Under the pieces are notes generated by a model that saw only the letters and a list, made by a program, of their open reading frames with translations, did no database searches and was not told the origin of the DNA. The position numbers and the translations under genes were made by a program. A DNA stretch of 38,422 bases from Azovibrio restrictus (GTDB lineage: Bacteria; Bacteroidota; Bacteroidia; Chitinophagales; Chitinophagaceae): assembly GCA_029255605.1 (NCBI GenBank), contig JANLJF010000042.1:34692-73113 (forward strand). The letters run 5' to 3'. Shown here in pieces: positions 24,096 through 32,886 of this stretch (position 1 is the stretch's first letter; every line of letters begins with the position of its first letter).

Positions 24096-25427
24096 CTAAA
24101 TCCGCTTTCCCTTCCATTTACCGCTTTTCAGGTAGATGAAGGAGATGACGAATAACGACGTCCAGTAAACGAACTCGGAACCCCATGCCCAGGCCAGCGG
24201 CATGCGGTAGTTTTCAATAACAATGTAGCAGTATACCAGGTAGGAAAGCACACAGGTTATTTCTATGGCCAGGTTCACTACCGTATTACCCGTACCCACC
24301 ACGCCATTGAACATGACTGTGGAAAGCGCCATAATAAGGGTGGCTATCACTATTACCCGCAGGCTGGGTGTGGCCAGCGCCACCAGCCCCGGTTCATCGC
24401 GGTACAGCGACAGGAAGGTACCGGAGAAAGTGAGGAGTAGAACGCATACTATCAGCGTGTAGATGAAACTAAGCCTGCATATCTTCCATATCACCGGCAC
24501 TACCTCTCGTGCTTTGCCTTGTCCTATCACATTGCTTACCATCATATTGCAGGTAGATGCCAGCGCCCATGTACCAATGCTCACAATGCCAAACACACTG
24601 CGCAGTATCTGCGATGCGGCCAGCTCTCTTTCGCCAAGATGTTCCACCAGTATAAAGAACACCTGCCAGCCACCTATACTAAAGAGAAACTGCACAATGA
24701 GTGGCGCTGCTACTTTCAAGGAGCGTTGGGATAATTCTGAATCGAAACGGAAATAAGATAAGACAGGGTATTGCCTGTAAAGCTTCTTAAAGTAAAAGAT
24801 GCTGTACATGACCACACAATAAACAAACTCAGACACGATAGACGCTAATGCGGCCCCCATGAGCCCCATGACAGGAAAGCCACCTTTGCCAAAAATGAAC
24901 AGGTAATCGAACAGGATATTGGTAGCAGTACTGGCTAATGAGCCATATATCAGGAACCGCGACTTGCCGATGGATATATAAAAGGCATTGGCCAGTTGTG
25001 TCAGCATCAGGAAAGGAAGGCCCCATACCCGTAAGTATAGATAGTTAATACTAAGATAGGTATGGTTTTCATTGTGCAGCCCCAGCCCGAATATCAGCGG
25101 TGCCACCCACAGGGATAGCAACATGAGCGTGAATGCACAACCTACCGATAGCATCACACCGTTGGTAAACGTATTGGTAAGTGCCTTACTATCGCCCTCG
25201 CCTGCCCTGCGCGCCAGTTGCACCTGTATGCCACTGGCAAGGCCATAGCCTATCATAGACAGGGTGAGATAAAAGATACCCGTAATACCATTTACAGCCA
25301 GCTCGCGCTCACCCAGGCGGCCCAGGAAAGCCGTATTGGTCAAAAAGCTTATTTGCGGTATCAGCAAGGCCAGCGAAATAGGTGCTGCCAGCTTCAGGAT
25401 ACCTTTATTAGTTATAGCTACTTTCAC
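24096..25427 (-). CDS. MATE-family efflux transporter
   Basis: This 443-residue inner-membrane protein has about twelve hydrophobic segments in two halves. Typical MATE features are the opening KLAAPISLALLIPQISFLTNTAFLGRLGERELA, the loop YGLASGIQVQLARRAGEGD, and NVIGQGKAREV in the second half. It should export organic cations or drugs using a Na+ or H+ gradient; the substrate is unknown. The start is a GTG at 25427 (KVAITNKG follows); the next in-frame ATG lies deep in the first domain. A one-mismatch -7 box (TGCATTTG, 25455-25448) lies upstream. Confidence 0.93.
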   Translation of the reverse strand: MKVAITNKGILKLAAPISLALLIPQISFLTNTAFLGRLGERELAVNGITGIFYLTLSMIGYGLASGIQVQLARRAGEGDSKALTNTFTNGVMLSVGCAFTLMLLSLWVAPLIFGLGLHNENHTYLSINYLYLRVWGLPFLMLTQLANAFYISIGKSRFLIYGSLASTATNILFDYLFIFGKGGFPVMGLMGAALASIVSEFVYCVVMYSIFYFKKLYRQYPVLSYFRFDSELSQRSLKVAAPLIVQFLFSIGGWQVFFILVEHLGERELAASQILRSVFGIVSIGTWALASTCNMMVSNVIGQGKAREVVPVIWKICRLSFIYTLIVCVLLLTFSGTFLSLYRDEPGLVALATPSLRVIVIATLIMALSTVMFNGVVGTGNTVVNLAIEITCVLSYLVYCYIVIENYRMPLAWAWGSEFVYWTSLFVISFIYLKSGKWKGKRI

Positions 25428-25571
25428 AATCGGTAAATTCAGCAGGGCAAATGCATTAAGATATTACAACCTATAACAAGCCCCGCAAGCTTTTCATACT
25501 ATCCCAGCTCATATGCCATACAAGCATAATGGTGGAAGTGTCGCAAATTTATTCTATAATTGTGTGCTTTT

Positions 25572-26414
25572 ATGTCGGAGGTAACAAATACTAGTTTAAA
25601 CCACCAGGTTTACCGGGTGCACAATGGCGATAGCCTGGTGTCGCAGATAGCCCGTGTAATACTGGTGCTGACACCACGCAGTATTACCACAGCGGGTTTT
25701 AGTGAAAGGGGCGATTTGCTGATGATCAGCCATAATGATTATAAGAAAAGCCTGCCGCCATGGATACTCGACTTCTTCGAGCATGAATTTCTGAATGAAA
25801 CACTTTTAGGCGCACCGCATAAGGTGATAGCTGCTTTTGTAGCTACCGATAAGACCATGCTGGTGCCCGAAATATTATTTAAGGAACAGGAAGCAGATAA
25901 GTGGATACGCCAGTTGCACTTTATAGAGCGCAACGAGGTAATGTCTACCTATCACCTGCGCGAAGACAAAGCGCACTACCTGTATGCATGGCCTGCCGCC
26001 ATCAAAAGCCTGATAGGCCGTTATTTTACCAAAGCTAGGGTATTACCCTTCGCTTCTTACCAGTTTTATAAGCCATTCAGGTCTGAATGTTCACTGCAAT
26101 GCAGCATTACCGGCGAACAGGTATATGCTACGCTGTATAAAAACCGTACACTGTACTGGCACCAGGTATTCAACTACCAGACGGCAGAAGACATTGCTTA
26201 CCACTTTAAGCACCTGTGCAAGCAGCATAATATAAACGAAAGCGAGCTATCGCTGCAATGCACACCTGCTAATAAAAGCCTGGCAGGCATCGTGACAGAA
26301 CTGACCCAATACTTTCCTGAACTGAAGGATGGCAGCGGCAACGTGCCATCGAACGACAGGAACTGGACGGGGACGATCTATTTGTTACAACAACTATACG
26401 CATGCGCATTGTAG
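25572..26414 (+). CDS. DUF3822-family protein
   Basis: The 280-residue protein belongs to the DUF3822 family, recognised by overall sequence and by its place just upstream of rsmD and coaD, a Bacteroidota arrangement. Visible landmarks are HLREDKAHYLYAWP and ALYKNRTLYWHQVFNYQTAEDIAYHF (in part). The fold resembles the actin/ASKHA type by family annotation; the role is unknown. The frame begins at a TTG at 25560 that overlaps a one-mismatch -7 box (TATAATTG, 25555-25562). The ATG at 25572, nine bases after the box, is used. Its end overlaps rsmD by 13 bases. Confidence 0.88.
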   Translation: MSEVTNTSLNHQVYRVHNGDSLVSQIARVILVLTPRSITTAGFSERGDLLMISHNDYKKSLPPWILDFFEHEFLNETLLGAPHKVIAAFVATDKTMLVPEILFKEQEADKWIRQLHFIERNEVMSTYHLREDKAHYLYAWPAAIKSLIGRYFTKARVLPFASYQFYKPFRSECSLQCSITGEQVYATLYKNRTLYWHQVFNYQTAEDIAYHFKHLCKQHNINESELSLQCTPANKSLAGIVTELTQYFPELKDGSGNVPSNDRNWTGTIYLLQQLYACAL

Positions 26415-26947
26415 GTGGCATTTTCAGCGGACGCAGATTTAACCCACCCACTACCACACCGGCAAGGCCCACCACAGATCTGGCGAAGGAAGGATTGTTT
26501 AACATACTGGCAAACCTGATAGCCCTGGAAGATGCAAAAACCTGCGAGCTATTTGCAGGCACAGGCAATATCACTTACGAACTGGCATCGCGCGGAGCAG
26601 CTGACATGACGGTAGTAGAGCGCGACATGGGCAATATCAGCTTTATAAAAAAGACAGCGAAGGAACTAGGCATTGAAGACAAATTGCAAATCATTCGCGG
26701 CGATGTTTTCAAATTCATGAAACAGAGCACGGAGCAATATGACTTTATATTTGCCGATGCCCCTTACGACCTGGTGAATATAGACGACGTGCCCATGCTG
26801 GTATTTGAAAAGAATATGCTGGCACCGGAAGGTATATTTGTGCATGAACATACGACCAGGAACGATTACCAGAAGCACCCTAATTTTTTACGCATGAAAA
26901 ATTACGGCACTACGATATTTACATTCTTCCATCATCCCAATAAATAA
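26402..26947 (+). CDS. rsmD: 16S rRNA (guanine-N2) methyltransferase RsmD
   Basis: RsmD methylates G966 of 16S rRNA. The 181-residue protein has RIVGGIFSGRRF, RPTTDLAKEGLFNIL, motif I ELFAGTGNITYELASRGA, VERD and the catalytic-loop motif. That last motif reads DAPY (119-122) where the family normally has DPPF or DPPY, a change worth checking. Translation probably couples to the upstream gene through a 13-base overlap; coaD follows three bases after its stop, making a tight three-gene operon. Confidence 0.93.
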   Translation: MRIVGGIFSGRRFNPPTTTPARPTTDLAKEGLFNILANLIALEDAKTCELFAGTGNITYELASRGAADMTVVERDMGNISFIKKTAKELGIEDKLQIIRGDVFKFMKQSTEQYDFIFADAPYDLVNIDDVPMLVFEKNMLAPEGIFVHEHTTRNDYQKHPNFLRMKNYGTTIFTFFHHPNK

Positions 26948-26950
26948 GCT

Positions 26951-27409
26951 ATGCAACGCGTTTGTTTATTCCCCGGCACATTCGATCCCATTACACTTGG
27001 CCATGTAGATGTTATCAAACGTTCGGTTTCTTTGTTTGATAAACTGATAATTGCCATCGGGGTCAATTCTCAGAAGACACCTATGTTTACCGTAGAGCAG
27101 CGCATAGCCTGGATGAAAGAAATATTTAAAGATTACCCGCAGATAAGTGTTACCAGCTATTCGGGCCTTACCATTCATTACTGTAAAGAAGTAGGCGCAC
27201 AATATATGATGCGCGGCATACGCTATATAGCCGACTTTGAATATGAGAAAGCCATAGCTGATATGAACCGGATGCTGGCACCGGAAATAGAAACCATATT
27301 CCTGACCTGTGCGCCGGAATATTCTACTATCTCGTCGACCATTGTGCGCGATGTGATACGTAATAATGGAGACGTGAGCAAGATAATTCCTGCAGAAGTG
27401 AAGTTTTAG
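26951..27409 (+). CDS. coaD: Phosphopantetheine adenylyltransferase CoaD
   Basis: CoaD makes dephospho-CoA from 4'-phosphopantetheine and ATP, the penultimate step of CoA synthesis. The 152-residue protein has the nucleotidyltransferase motif PGTFDPITLGHVDVI (Thr10, His18), MRGIRYIADFEYE, and the ATP-binding ISSTIVRD near residue 130. Length is typical. It is the last gene of the DUF3822-rsmD-coaD operon. Its stop overlaps the stop of the convergent DUF1232 gene by four bases. Confidence 0.97.
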   Translation: MQRVCLFPGTFDPITLGHVDVIKRSVSLFDKLIIAIGVNSQKTPMFTVEQRIAWMKEIFKDYPQISVTSYSGLTIHYCKEVGAQYMMRGIRYIADFEYEKAIADMNRMLAPEIETIFLTCAPEYSTISSTIVRDVIRNNGDVSKIIPAEVKF

Positions 27410-27714
27410 TAGTCCCCTTTCCGTTCCATAACCTTGGCGCGTATATAGCGCTGGGTTTCTTTTTGCAATCTTTTGAAAACGAGGAAAATAATAAAGCCGT
27501 CATCAAGCCAGCCTAAAAAGGGTATCCAGTCGAAATCAAACGGGAGGATAACATAGAGTAAACCCATGATTATCACAAATGTGGTATAGAAAGATAATTT
27601 ATACCTGCCTCTCCATACATCTTTCAACATAGCCCACAGGGTCTTCCTGTTTTTCACCAGTTGAAACCCATGCTGTATGTGTGCTGCTTTTCGTAATGGG
27701 GTAACTCTCGACAT
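27406..27714 (-). CDS. DUF1232 (YkvA-like) membrane protein
   Basis: The 102-residue protein has the DUF1232 core YVILPFDFDWIPFLGWLDDGFIIFLV, preceded by one hydrophobic segment (given here in two parts: YTTFVIIMGLL and then the core's start). The family is small membrane proteins of unknown function. The frame starts at an ATG at 27747, but an exact -7 box (TAATTTTG, 27743-27736) is inside that extension. ATG codons at 27717 and 27714 follow AGGAG; 27714 has the better spacing (6 bases). Confidence 0.85.
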   Translation of the reverse strand: MSRVTPLRKAAHIQHGFQLVKNRKTLWAMLKDVWRGRYKLSFYTTFVIIMGLLYVILPFDFDWIPFLGWLDDGFIIFLVFKRLQKETQRYIRAKVMERKGDY

Positions 27715-27735
27715 CATCCGCTCCTGCTTTTGATA

Positions 27736-27743
27736 CAAAATTA
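27736..27743 (-). promoter_or_regulatory. -7 box of the DUF1232 gene
   Basis: TAATTTTG on the minus strand is an exact TAnnTTTG match. It overlaps the start of the longest reading frame and so moves the likely start to 27717/27714. Confidence 0.5.
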
Positions 27744-27801
27744 CCATGCAGACCGTTGGTGAGGTGTTAAGGTAAGGTTTAGGTTACGTTAAAAAAAGAA
27801 A

Positions 27802-27824
27802 CCCCTCCTGCGATGAAGGAGGGG
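27802..27824 (-). terminator. Terminator of the internal-repeat T9SS gene
   Basis: CCCCTCCT (27802-27809) pairs with AGGAGGGG (27817-27824). On the minus strand the sequence TTTCTTTTTTT follows. It begins 30 bases past the stop at 27854. Confidence 0.9.
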
Positions 27825-27853
27825 CGCTTGATTGATGGATATGACTACTACGC

Positions 27854-29143
27854 TTATTTGATGATCATACGTTGCTGCATATTACCATTATCTGTGCTGA
27901 TATTGATGATGTACATACCCGCCTGCAGTGTATTAGATGGCAGTTGCACGGTGTGCAGACCTACATTATTGTCTAATGCTGTAGTATATGCTACCCTGCC
28001 TGCCATATCGTACACAGCCAGTTTAGCATTGGTATTTGCAGTTTCAAAATTGTAAACGATAGTTGTTTGCTGTGAAGCAGCAGCAGGATTAGGATATACA
28101 GACACGGTAGCTGTAGCCTTCCCTTCTGCATTGCGGATGCTGGTAGATTGCATTATCTCTTTAGAGAAGATAATCTTACCCAAACCACCGCTAAGACCGC
28201 TTTCAAAGCCTGTGAATATCATTTTCCAGATAGTTTCATCCACAGCTTTTACAAAGTAAACCAGTGAATCCCTTACAACACCACTGTTTGATTTCCAATC
28301 GCTACCGATAGTATTGATGGCAGTAGCATAAGCATGTGCATTGAAGTTGTTGTAAGTAGTTTTGTTAGGCAGGTTGCCCACCTCTGCTACTGTTACACCC
28401 CTGTTTTGCAGCACACCTGTTACTGTGTAAGGCATAACCACACCAGGACCGGCAGGAATAAAAGATACATATTGTGTAAAGGTCAGGTCCCAATCGGCAG
28501 CTAAAGGCTCACGATTCAGCACTGCATCGTTTTCAATTGAATAGTACACGAAGTTTTTACCGGCATAATCAGATTTTTTGATGGCTGCTGTTTGTTCGTT
28601 AGAGCCATCAAGGTTTGCATATGTGAAAGTGAACGTGCCGCTTTTCAGGTGCTTCATCCACAGTTTTTTGTACATACCGTTACCTAACTTGATGATATAT
28701 AAAGAGTCACCCGTTATATAGTGCGTTGTAGGGTCGTAAACACCCCAATCCACGTCGTTTGAGTTACCCGGGTCGATGTAGTTACCCATAGCACCCAAAG
28801 CCCATGAAGTATCGGAATTGTGACGTGGTGCCCATGTGCTCAGCCCTGTTGTATCTATGGATGACCATGCAGAAGTATCATCTTTAGGATAGTTCCACAG
28901 GGTAACACCTAATGAACCCATGTGGCTGAAGTTGGTATTCACAAATACAGGAGAAGTGATGTCTTTCAGGTTGAAAGCTAAATCCCAGTTAGCACGTGGC
29001 TCTGTTCCCTTCTCATCGTTGGCAAGGCTATACCAAACCTGGTTTGCATAACCGGCACCCAGGGTAACGGTATCATTCACTACCTGTGCCTTTGCAGTTA
29101 CCGCCGACGCCAGCATTAATGTTGCAAGTAATTGTTTTTTCAT
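27854..29143 (-). CDS. Secreted T9SS protein with an internal repeat, HmuY-like
   Basis: The 429-residue protein has a signal peptide (1-19, AKA-Q) and a T9SS type-A sorting domain at the end (VSVYPNPAAASQQ, then LQAGMYIINIS). The body holds two related segments: VWYSLANDEKGTEPRANWDL (36-55) and VYYSIENDAVLNREPLAADW (199-218), each running on into DLxF. With SLYIIKLGNGMYKKLWMKHL these recall HmuY-type beta proteins, some of which bind haem. This assignment is tentative, because no haem ligand can be identified. The start at 29143 gives the signal peptide; the frame extends 14 codons further. No clear promoter box was found. Confidence 0.85.
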   Translation of the reverse strand: MKKQLLATLMLASAVTAKAQVVNDTVTLGAGYANQVWYSLANDEKGTEPRANWDLAFNLKDITSPVFVNTNFSHMGSLGVTLWNYPKDDTSAWSSIDTTGLSTWAPRHNSDTSWALGAMGNYIDPGNSNDVDWGVYDPTTHYITGDSLYIIKLGNGMYKKLWMKHLKSGTFTFTYANLDGSNEQTAAIKKSDYAGKNFVYYSIENDAVLNREPLAADWDLTFTQYVSFIPAGPGVVMPYTVTGVLQNRGVTVAEVGNLPNKTTYNNFNAHAYATAINTIGSDWKSNSGVVRDSLVYFVKAVDETIWKMIFTGFESGLSGGLGKIIFSKEIMQSTSIRNAEGKATATVSVYPNPAAASQQTTIVYNFETANTNAKLAVYDMAGRVAYTTALDNNVGLHTVQLPSNTLQAGMYIINISTDNGNMQQRMIIK

Positions 29144-29418
29144 TTGTTTTATATTAAGAATAATAAGTTGTTCAGTAAAAACCAATAAAGTGTGTCCATA
29201 TCACATATGCATGCAATGTTTCGCAAGTAATAACTTGGGTTATTGGTGATTGATGAGTTTAATGCTTGCTAATGTAACCGTAGCTATGGTGGTACAAGTG
29301 GTAATTGTGACGCAAAGATAGCGGCGCAAAAAAACATTCTGCTTTCACTTTTGGGAAAAGGACAGTGAAAATCGGGAAACAGAACACCTTATTACAATTG
29401 CATGACAGTAAGCTTCAA

Positions 29419-30798
29419 TTATAACTGGTCATAAGCATCATCTGCATCTAAGATGTTCTTACTTGCAAGAGAGCGATGGTATATAGAGAACCTTGCGTAC
29501 TTGCGTGTCATGAAGTAGGATATAGCGCAAACGATCATCAGCGGAATAAACAAAATATAGCCACCGGTTATTTCTGCCAGCAGAAATATAGCAGTGAGGG
29601 GGGCATGCATAACACCGGCTAACACACCAGCCATAGCTGTAATAATAAAGTTAGCCGTATGCAGTTCCACAAGCCCCGACATATTAAGCAGGTAGGCAAC
29701 AAGAAAACCCACCAGGCCGCCAATAATAAGGGCCGGTGCAAAAACACCTCCATTGCCACCTGCAGCTACTGTAAGTGCGGCACTGAAAGGCTTAAAAGCA
29801 ATAAGGAGCAGGCACATAAGCACCGTAGCATATGGTGTGGAATTGTTTGTAAGAAAAGAATGCCCGGTAAGAATAGCCGTATTGCCCCGTAGCAGGTTTG
29901 TAACAAGTACGTACCCCTCACCATATAACCCGGGTAATACCAATATCAATAAACATAGCGGGATACCGGCCAGCAACCAGGTTTTCCAGCCCGGTTTATA
30001 CTTGCTGTATGTATGTTCTGTTTTTTCGACAACAAATGATGTATAGGCAGACGCAACACCGCATATAGCACCCAGCAATATATAAAAAGGGATGGCTTTT
30101 ATATCCCACCCTTGCACAGCGAAGAAGAAGAACTTATCCGTGTATAGAATTTGAGATAACACGGTAGCCGTAGCCGTAGATATCAGCAGCGGGATAAACA
30201 TCGGTGTTTTAAAATCTACCATCAACACCTCCAAAGCGAATATGATGCCCGCTATAGGGCTGTTGAATATAGCAGCTATACCGCTGGCAGTGCCACAAGC
30301 CAGCAATAGGATAGTATCCTTCGGCGACAAGCGCAGGTCGTGCGCAGTACGCGAGCCTATGGCCGCACCCGTTGACACGATTGGTGCTTCCAGGCCTACT
30401 GAGCCGCCCATAGAAACAGTGGCAGCACTGGTAAGTAAATGACCGAAAAGATGCTTTCGCGGTATAGTGCCATTACGGGTAAAAATGCTTTCTAATATAA
30501 ATCCTACGCCTCTTTTCAGGCGTCCTTTGAATATACGGTTGAGCAACAATAAGGATATGCCTATACCCACAAGTGGGAAAAATGAGCTTATCAGGTTACT
30601 ATCCAATGCCTCATTTAGTCTTTCTACATTATGTTCTGCAAACTGTACGGATATCTTTAGAATTACGGCAGCCAATGCAGATATGATGCCGACAATAAAG
30701 CTTATAAAAATCAGGAAATTGCGATGCTTGATATATTTGGTGCGCACTCTTTCGGCGTGTACGATCAGCTTCCCGATATTTCTTTTAAAATAGGCCAT
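29419..30798 (-). CDS. ClC-family chloride channel/transporter
   Basis: This 459-residue membrane protein shows the ClC fold. The gating-glutamate motif is GSVGLEAPIVSTGAAIG (Glu137, equivalent to Glu148 of E. coli ClcA). GIAAIFNSPIAGIIFALEV and GGNGGVFAPALIIGGLVG follow as in the family. Two positions differ by eye alignment. The GSGIP loop is replaced by RGVGFI (96-101), and the inner proton glutamate (Glu203 in ClcA) aligns with Val191, as in chloride channels. There is no CBS domain. The frame starts at 30825, but TACCTTTG (30815-30808) lies inside it, so the ATG at 30798 is used. Confidence 0.92.
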   Translation of the reverse strand: MAYFKRNIGKLIVHAERVRTKYIKHRNFLIFISFIVGIISALAAVILKISVQFAEHNVERLNEALDSNLISSFFPLVGIGISLLLLNRIFKGRLKRGVGFILESIFTRNGTIPRKHLFGHLLTSAATVSMGGSVGLEAPIVSTGAAIGSRTAHDLRLSPKDTILLLACGTASGIAAIFNSPIAGIIFALEVLMVDFKTPMFIPLLISTATATVLSQILYTDKFFFFAVQGWDIKAIPFYILLGAICGVASAYTSFVVEKTEHTYSKYKPGWKTWLLAGIPLCLLILVLPGLYGEGYVLVTNLLRGNTAILTGHSFLTNNSTPYATVLMCLLLIAFKPFSAALTVAAGGNGGVFAPALIIGGLVGFLVAYLLNMSGLVELHTANFIITAMAGVLAGVMHAPLTAIFLLAEITGGYILFIPLMIVCAISYFMTRKYARFSIYHRSLASKNILDADDAYDQL

Positions 30799-30807
30799 AT
30801 GTACCTG

Positions 30808-30815
30808 CAAAGGTA
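30808..30815 (-). promoter_or_regulatory. -7 box of the ClC gene, nearly leaderless
   Basis: TACCTTTG on the minus strand is an exact match and ends 9 bases before the ATG at 30798. The two-component gene pair upstream is therefore probably a separate transcript. Confidence 0.55.
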
Positions 30816-30894
30816 GATAGCGCATAGTATTTTAGAAGAAACAACAAACATATAAGGCACCGCATTATTTAAACCAAACAGAATCAACACAGTA

Positions 30895-31605
30895 TTATAG
30901 CATCTTATATTTTTGCAAAGCTTGCTGTACTAATGTTTTGTAGGTGCTGCCAATAGAAATGGGTTGATTGTTGACATAAATGGTATTGCCATCTACCTGG
31001 CTGGCATACTGCATATTTATGATGTACGATTTATGCACACGCACAAAGGCATCATAGCCTTGCAGGCTATCTTCGATATTCTTCATAGTGCTGTGAATGA
31101 CGAGATTACCGGTTTTCAGATGCAGTTTTACATAGTCTTTCAGTCCTTCTACCATCCACAGGTCGGCAAGGTTTATTTTCACCAGGCGGCCATCTGTTTT
31201 CACAAATATGTGCGCATCGTTTTGTGCAGCGCCGGCACTGGTCAGCCTTTTCAATGAGAGCACTTTATCTACTGCGATTGAAAAACGATCGAAACTAATG
31301 GGTTTCAGCAGGTAGTCCACGGCATTCAATTCATAGCTTTCAACAGCATAGGAAGAATAAGCAGTGGTGAAGATAAGCCATGGCAGCTGGCGCATCATTT
31401 TTACAAACTCGATGCCTGTTATCTCCGGCATATTGATATCGAGCAACAGCAGGTCTACCTCTTCACGACCTATGAAGGGCATAGCTTCCAGCGCATTCTT
31501 GCACGTACTTGTAAGCTGAAGCTGCGGCAGCTTCTGAATATAGCTTTCCAGTATATCGCGCGCTATGGGCTCATCGTCTACTATCAATACTCTTAATTTG
31601 TCCAT
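30895..31605 (-). CDS. LytTR-family response regulator
   Basis: The 236-residue protein has a receiver domain (1-~120). Asp10 and Asp11 bind metal, Asp56 in LLLLDINMPEITG is the phosphoacceptor, and FTTAYSSYA and the lysine of YLLKP complete the site. A LytTR DNA-binding domain (~135-236) follows, with WMVEGLKDYVKLHLKTG, STMKNIEDSL and FVRVHKSYIINM. It binds DNA as the output of the adjacent kinase. Its ATG lies 4 bases after the kinase stop, a standard LytS/LytR arrangement. The targets are unknown; the ClC gene 96 bases downstream is a candidate. Confidence 0.95.
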   Translation of the reverse strand: MDKLRVLIVDDEPIARDILESYIQKLPQLQLTSTCKNALEAMPFIGREEVDLLLLDINMPEITGIEFVKMMRQLPWLIFTTAYSSYAVESYELNAVDYLLKPISFDRFSIAVDKVLSLKRLTSAGAAQNDAHIFVKTDGRLVKINLADLWMVEGLKDYVKLHLKTGNLVIHSTMKNIEDSLQGYDAFVRVHKSYIINMQYASQVDGNTIYVNNQPISIGSTYKTLVQQALQKYKML

Positions 31606-31609
31606 TGTG

Positions 31610-32716
31610 TTATGACAACTCTATCTTTACATCTATTGCATACCTATCCTCATTTTGTTGCCGGGTAATGGTATGCCTGCCGGGATACAATATAGAAAGG
31701 CGTTTTGATAAATTAACCAACCCGATACCACCTGTAGTATCTGCCTTATCGGTCATCGGCTTGTAGGTATTCTCTGCATGAATGGTGAATACATTATTTA
31801 CAATCGCCAACCTGAAATCAACGAACAGCTTATCGGTAATAAAACGTGTGCCGTGCTTGAATACATTTTCGAGCACGGGCAGCCATAACAAGGGTGGCAG
31901 TTTATAATTGCGGTCGGCACGTATATCGAAATGCAGGCCAGATGTGTCGGTAATACGCAGTAGTTCCAGCTCTATATATGCCTGCATTACTTCTTTCTCT
32001 TTATCGAAATCTACTGTATCGGTATTGCTCTCGTATAGCATATAGCGCAGAATGGATGATAGCTTCAGCACTACATCGGGGGTGTTATCCGCCTTTTTGA
32101 GTGCAAGACCATATACATTGTTCAGCGTATTGAAAAGGAAATGCGGGTTCACCTGGCTTTTTAAAAAGTTCAATTCCGTTTCTACCTGCTCCCGGCGGGC
32201 TTCTTCAGCCAAGCGTTGTTGGCGATAGTAATCGCGTGTAAACCATGCCATAGTAAAAACCAACACCCAAAGGATATTACCTACGAAATAAGTAGTAGTG
32301 TCATCTATAATAGCTGCTAAGGTCCATTTATCACTAACAGGTGCGGATACAAAACCCATTTGCTGCACATGGTCCACATCAAAATGCCGCCCTGCTATTT
32401 TGACACCAAATGTGTAGATGACGGAAACCGTAACCGTAAGTAAAAAGATATAGAGAAAATACCAGCCGTATCGTTTCCTGGCCAGGAAACGTGGTGCAAG
32501 GAACAAAGTATTCACATATACAAGTGCCATCTGCAACAAGCATCCTACCAGTATGAACCCATAGTACCATGGCGAGTATATTATACCGTATGTATATACC
32601 TGTTCATTATTATAATTCATGTCGAGCACCAGGTATATCAATGCTACCCATAGATAAATATTGAGTGCTATACGACTGCTGAATATGCGTAGTATATGTT
32701 TGAAAATGCCTTTCAC
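31610..32716 (-). CDS. LytS-type sensor histidine kinase
   Basis: This 368-residue protein has four hydrophobic segments (about 14-32, 50-74, 84-105 and 140-160). A His_kinase domain follows, with FLKSQVNPHFLFNTLNNVY (phosphoacceptor His192), LLWLPVLENVFKHG (N box) and GGIGLVNLSKRLSILYPG (G box). It should autophosphorylate on an envelope signal and pass phosphate to the LytTR regulator that follows. The frame extends to a TTG at 32758. The GTG at 32716 (KGIFKHILRIF follows) is preferred because it gives the usual short basic lead-in, but this choice is uncertain. Confidence 0.9.
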   Translation of the reverse strand: MKGIFKHILRIFSSRIALNIYLWVALIYLVLDMNYNNEQVYTYGIIYSPWYYGFILVGCLLQMALVYVNTLFLAPRFLARKRYGWYFLYIFLLTVTVSVIYTFGVKIAGRHFDVDHVQQMGFVSAPVSDKWTLAAIIDDTTTYFVGNILWVLVFTMAWFTRDYYRQQRLAEEARREQVETELNFLKSQVNPHFLFNTLNNVYGLALKKADNTPDVVLKLSSILRYMLYESNTDTVDFDKEKEVMQAYIELELLRITDTSGLHFDIRADRNYKLPPLLWLPVLENVFKHGTRFITDKLFVDFRLAIVNNVFTIHAENTYKPMTDKADTTGGIGLVNLSKRLSILYPGRHTITRQQNEDRYAIDVKIELS

Positions 32717-32886
32717 GATACAAATAACTATATAAATAATGGCAGGTAAAAGAAGCAATAGACAAAACCCTTCCTTTCTTCGACGAAATAAACTCGTCTA
32801 AATACTACTCTTGTTCATCTAAAAAAATCTTTGCTCTGGTGCAGACTGCCTTGCTTTGTATCCATAAACGGAAAACACATACCATT

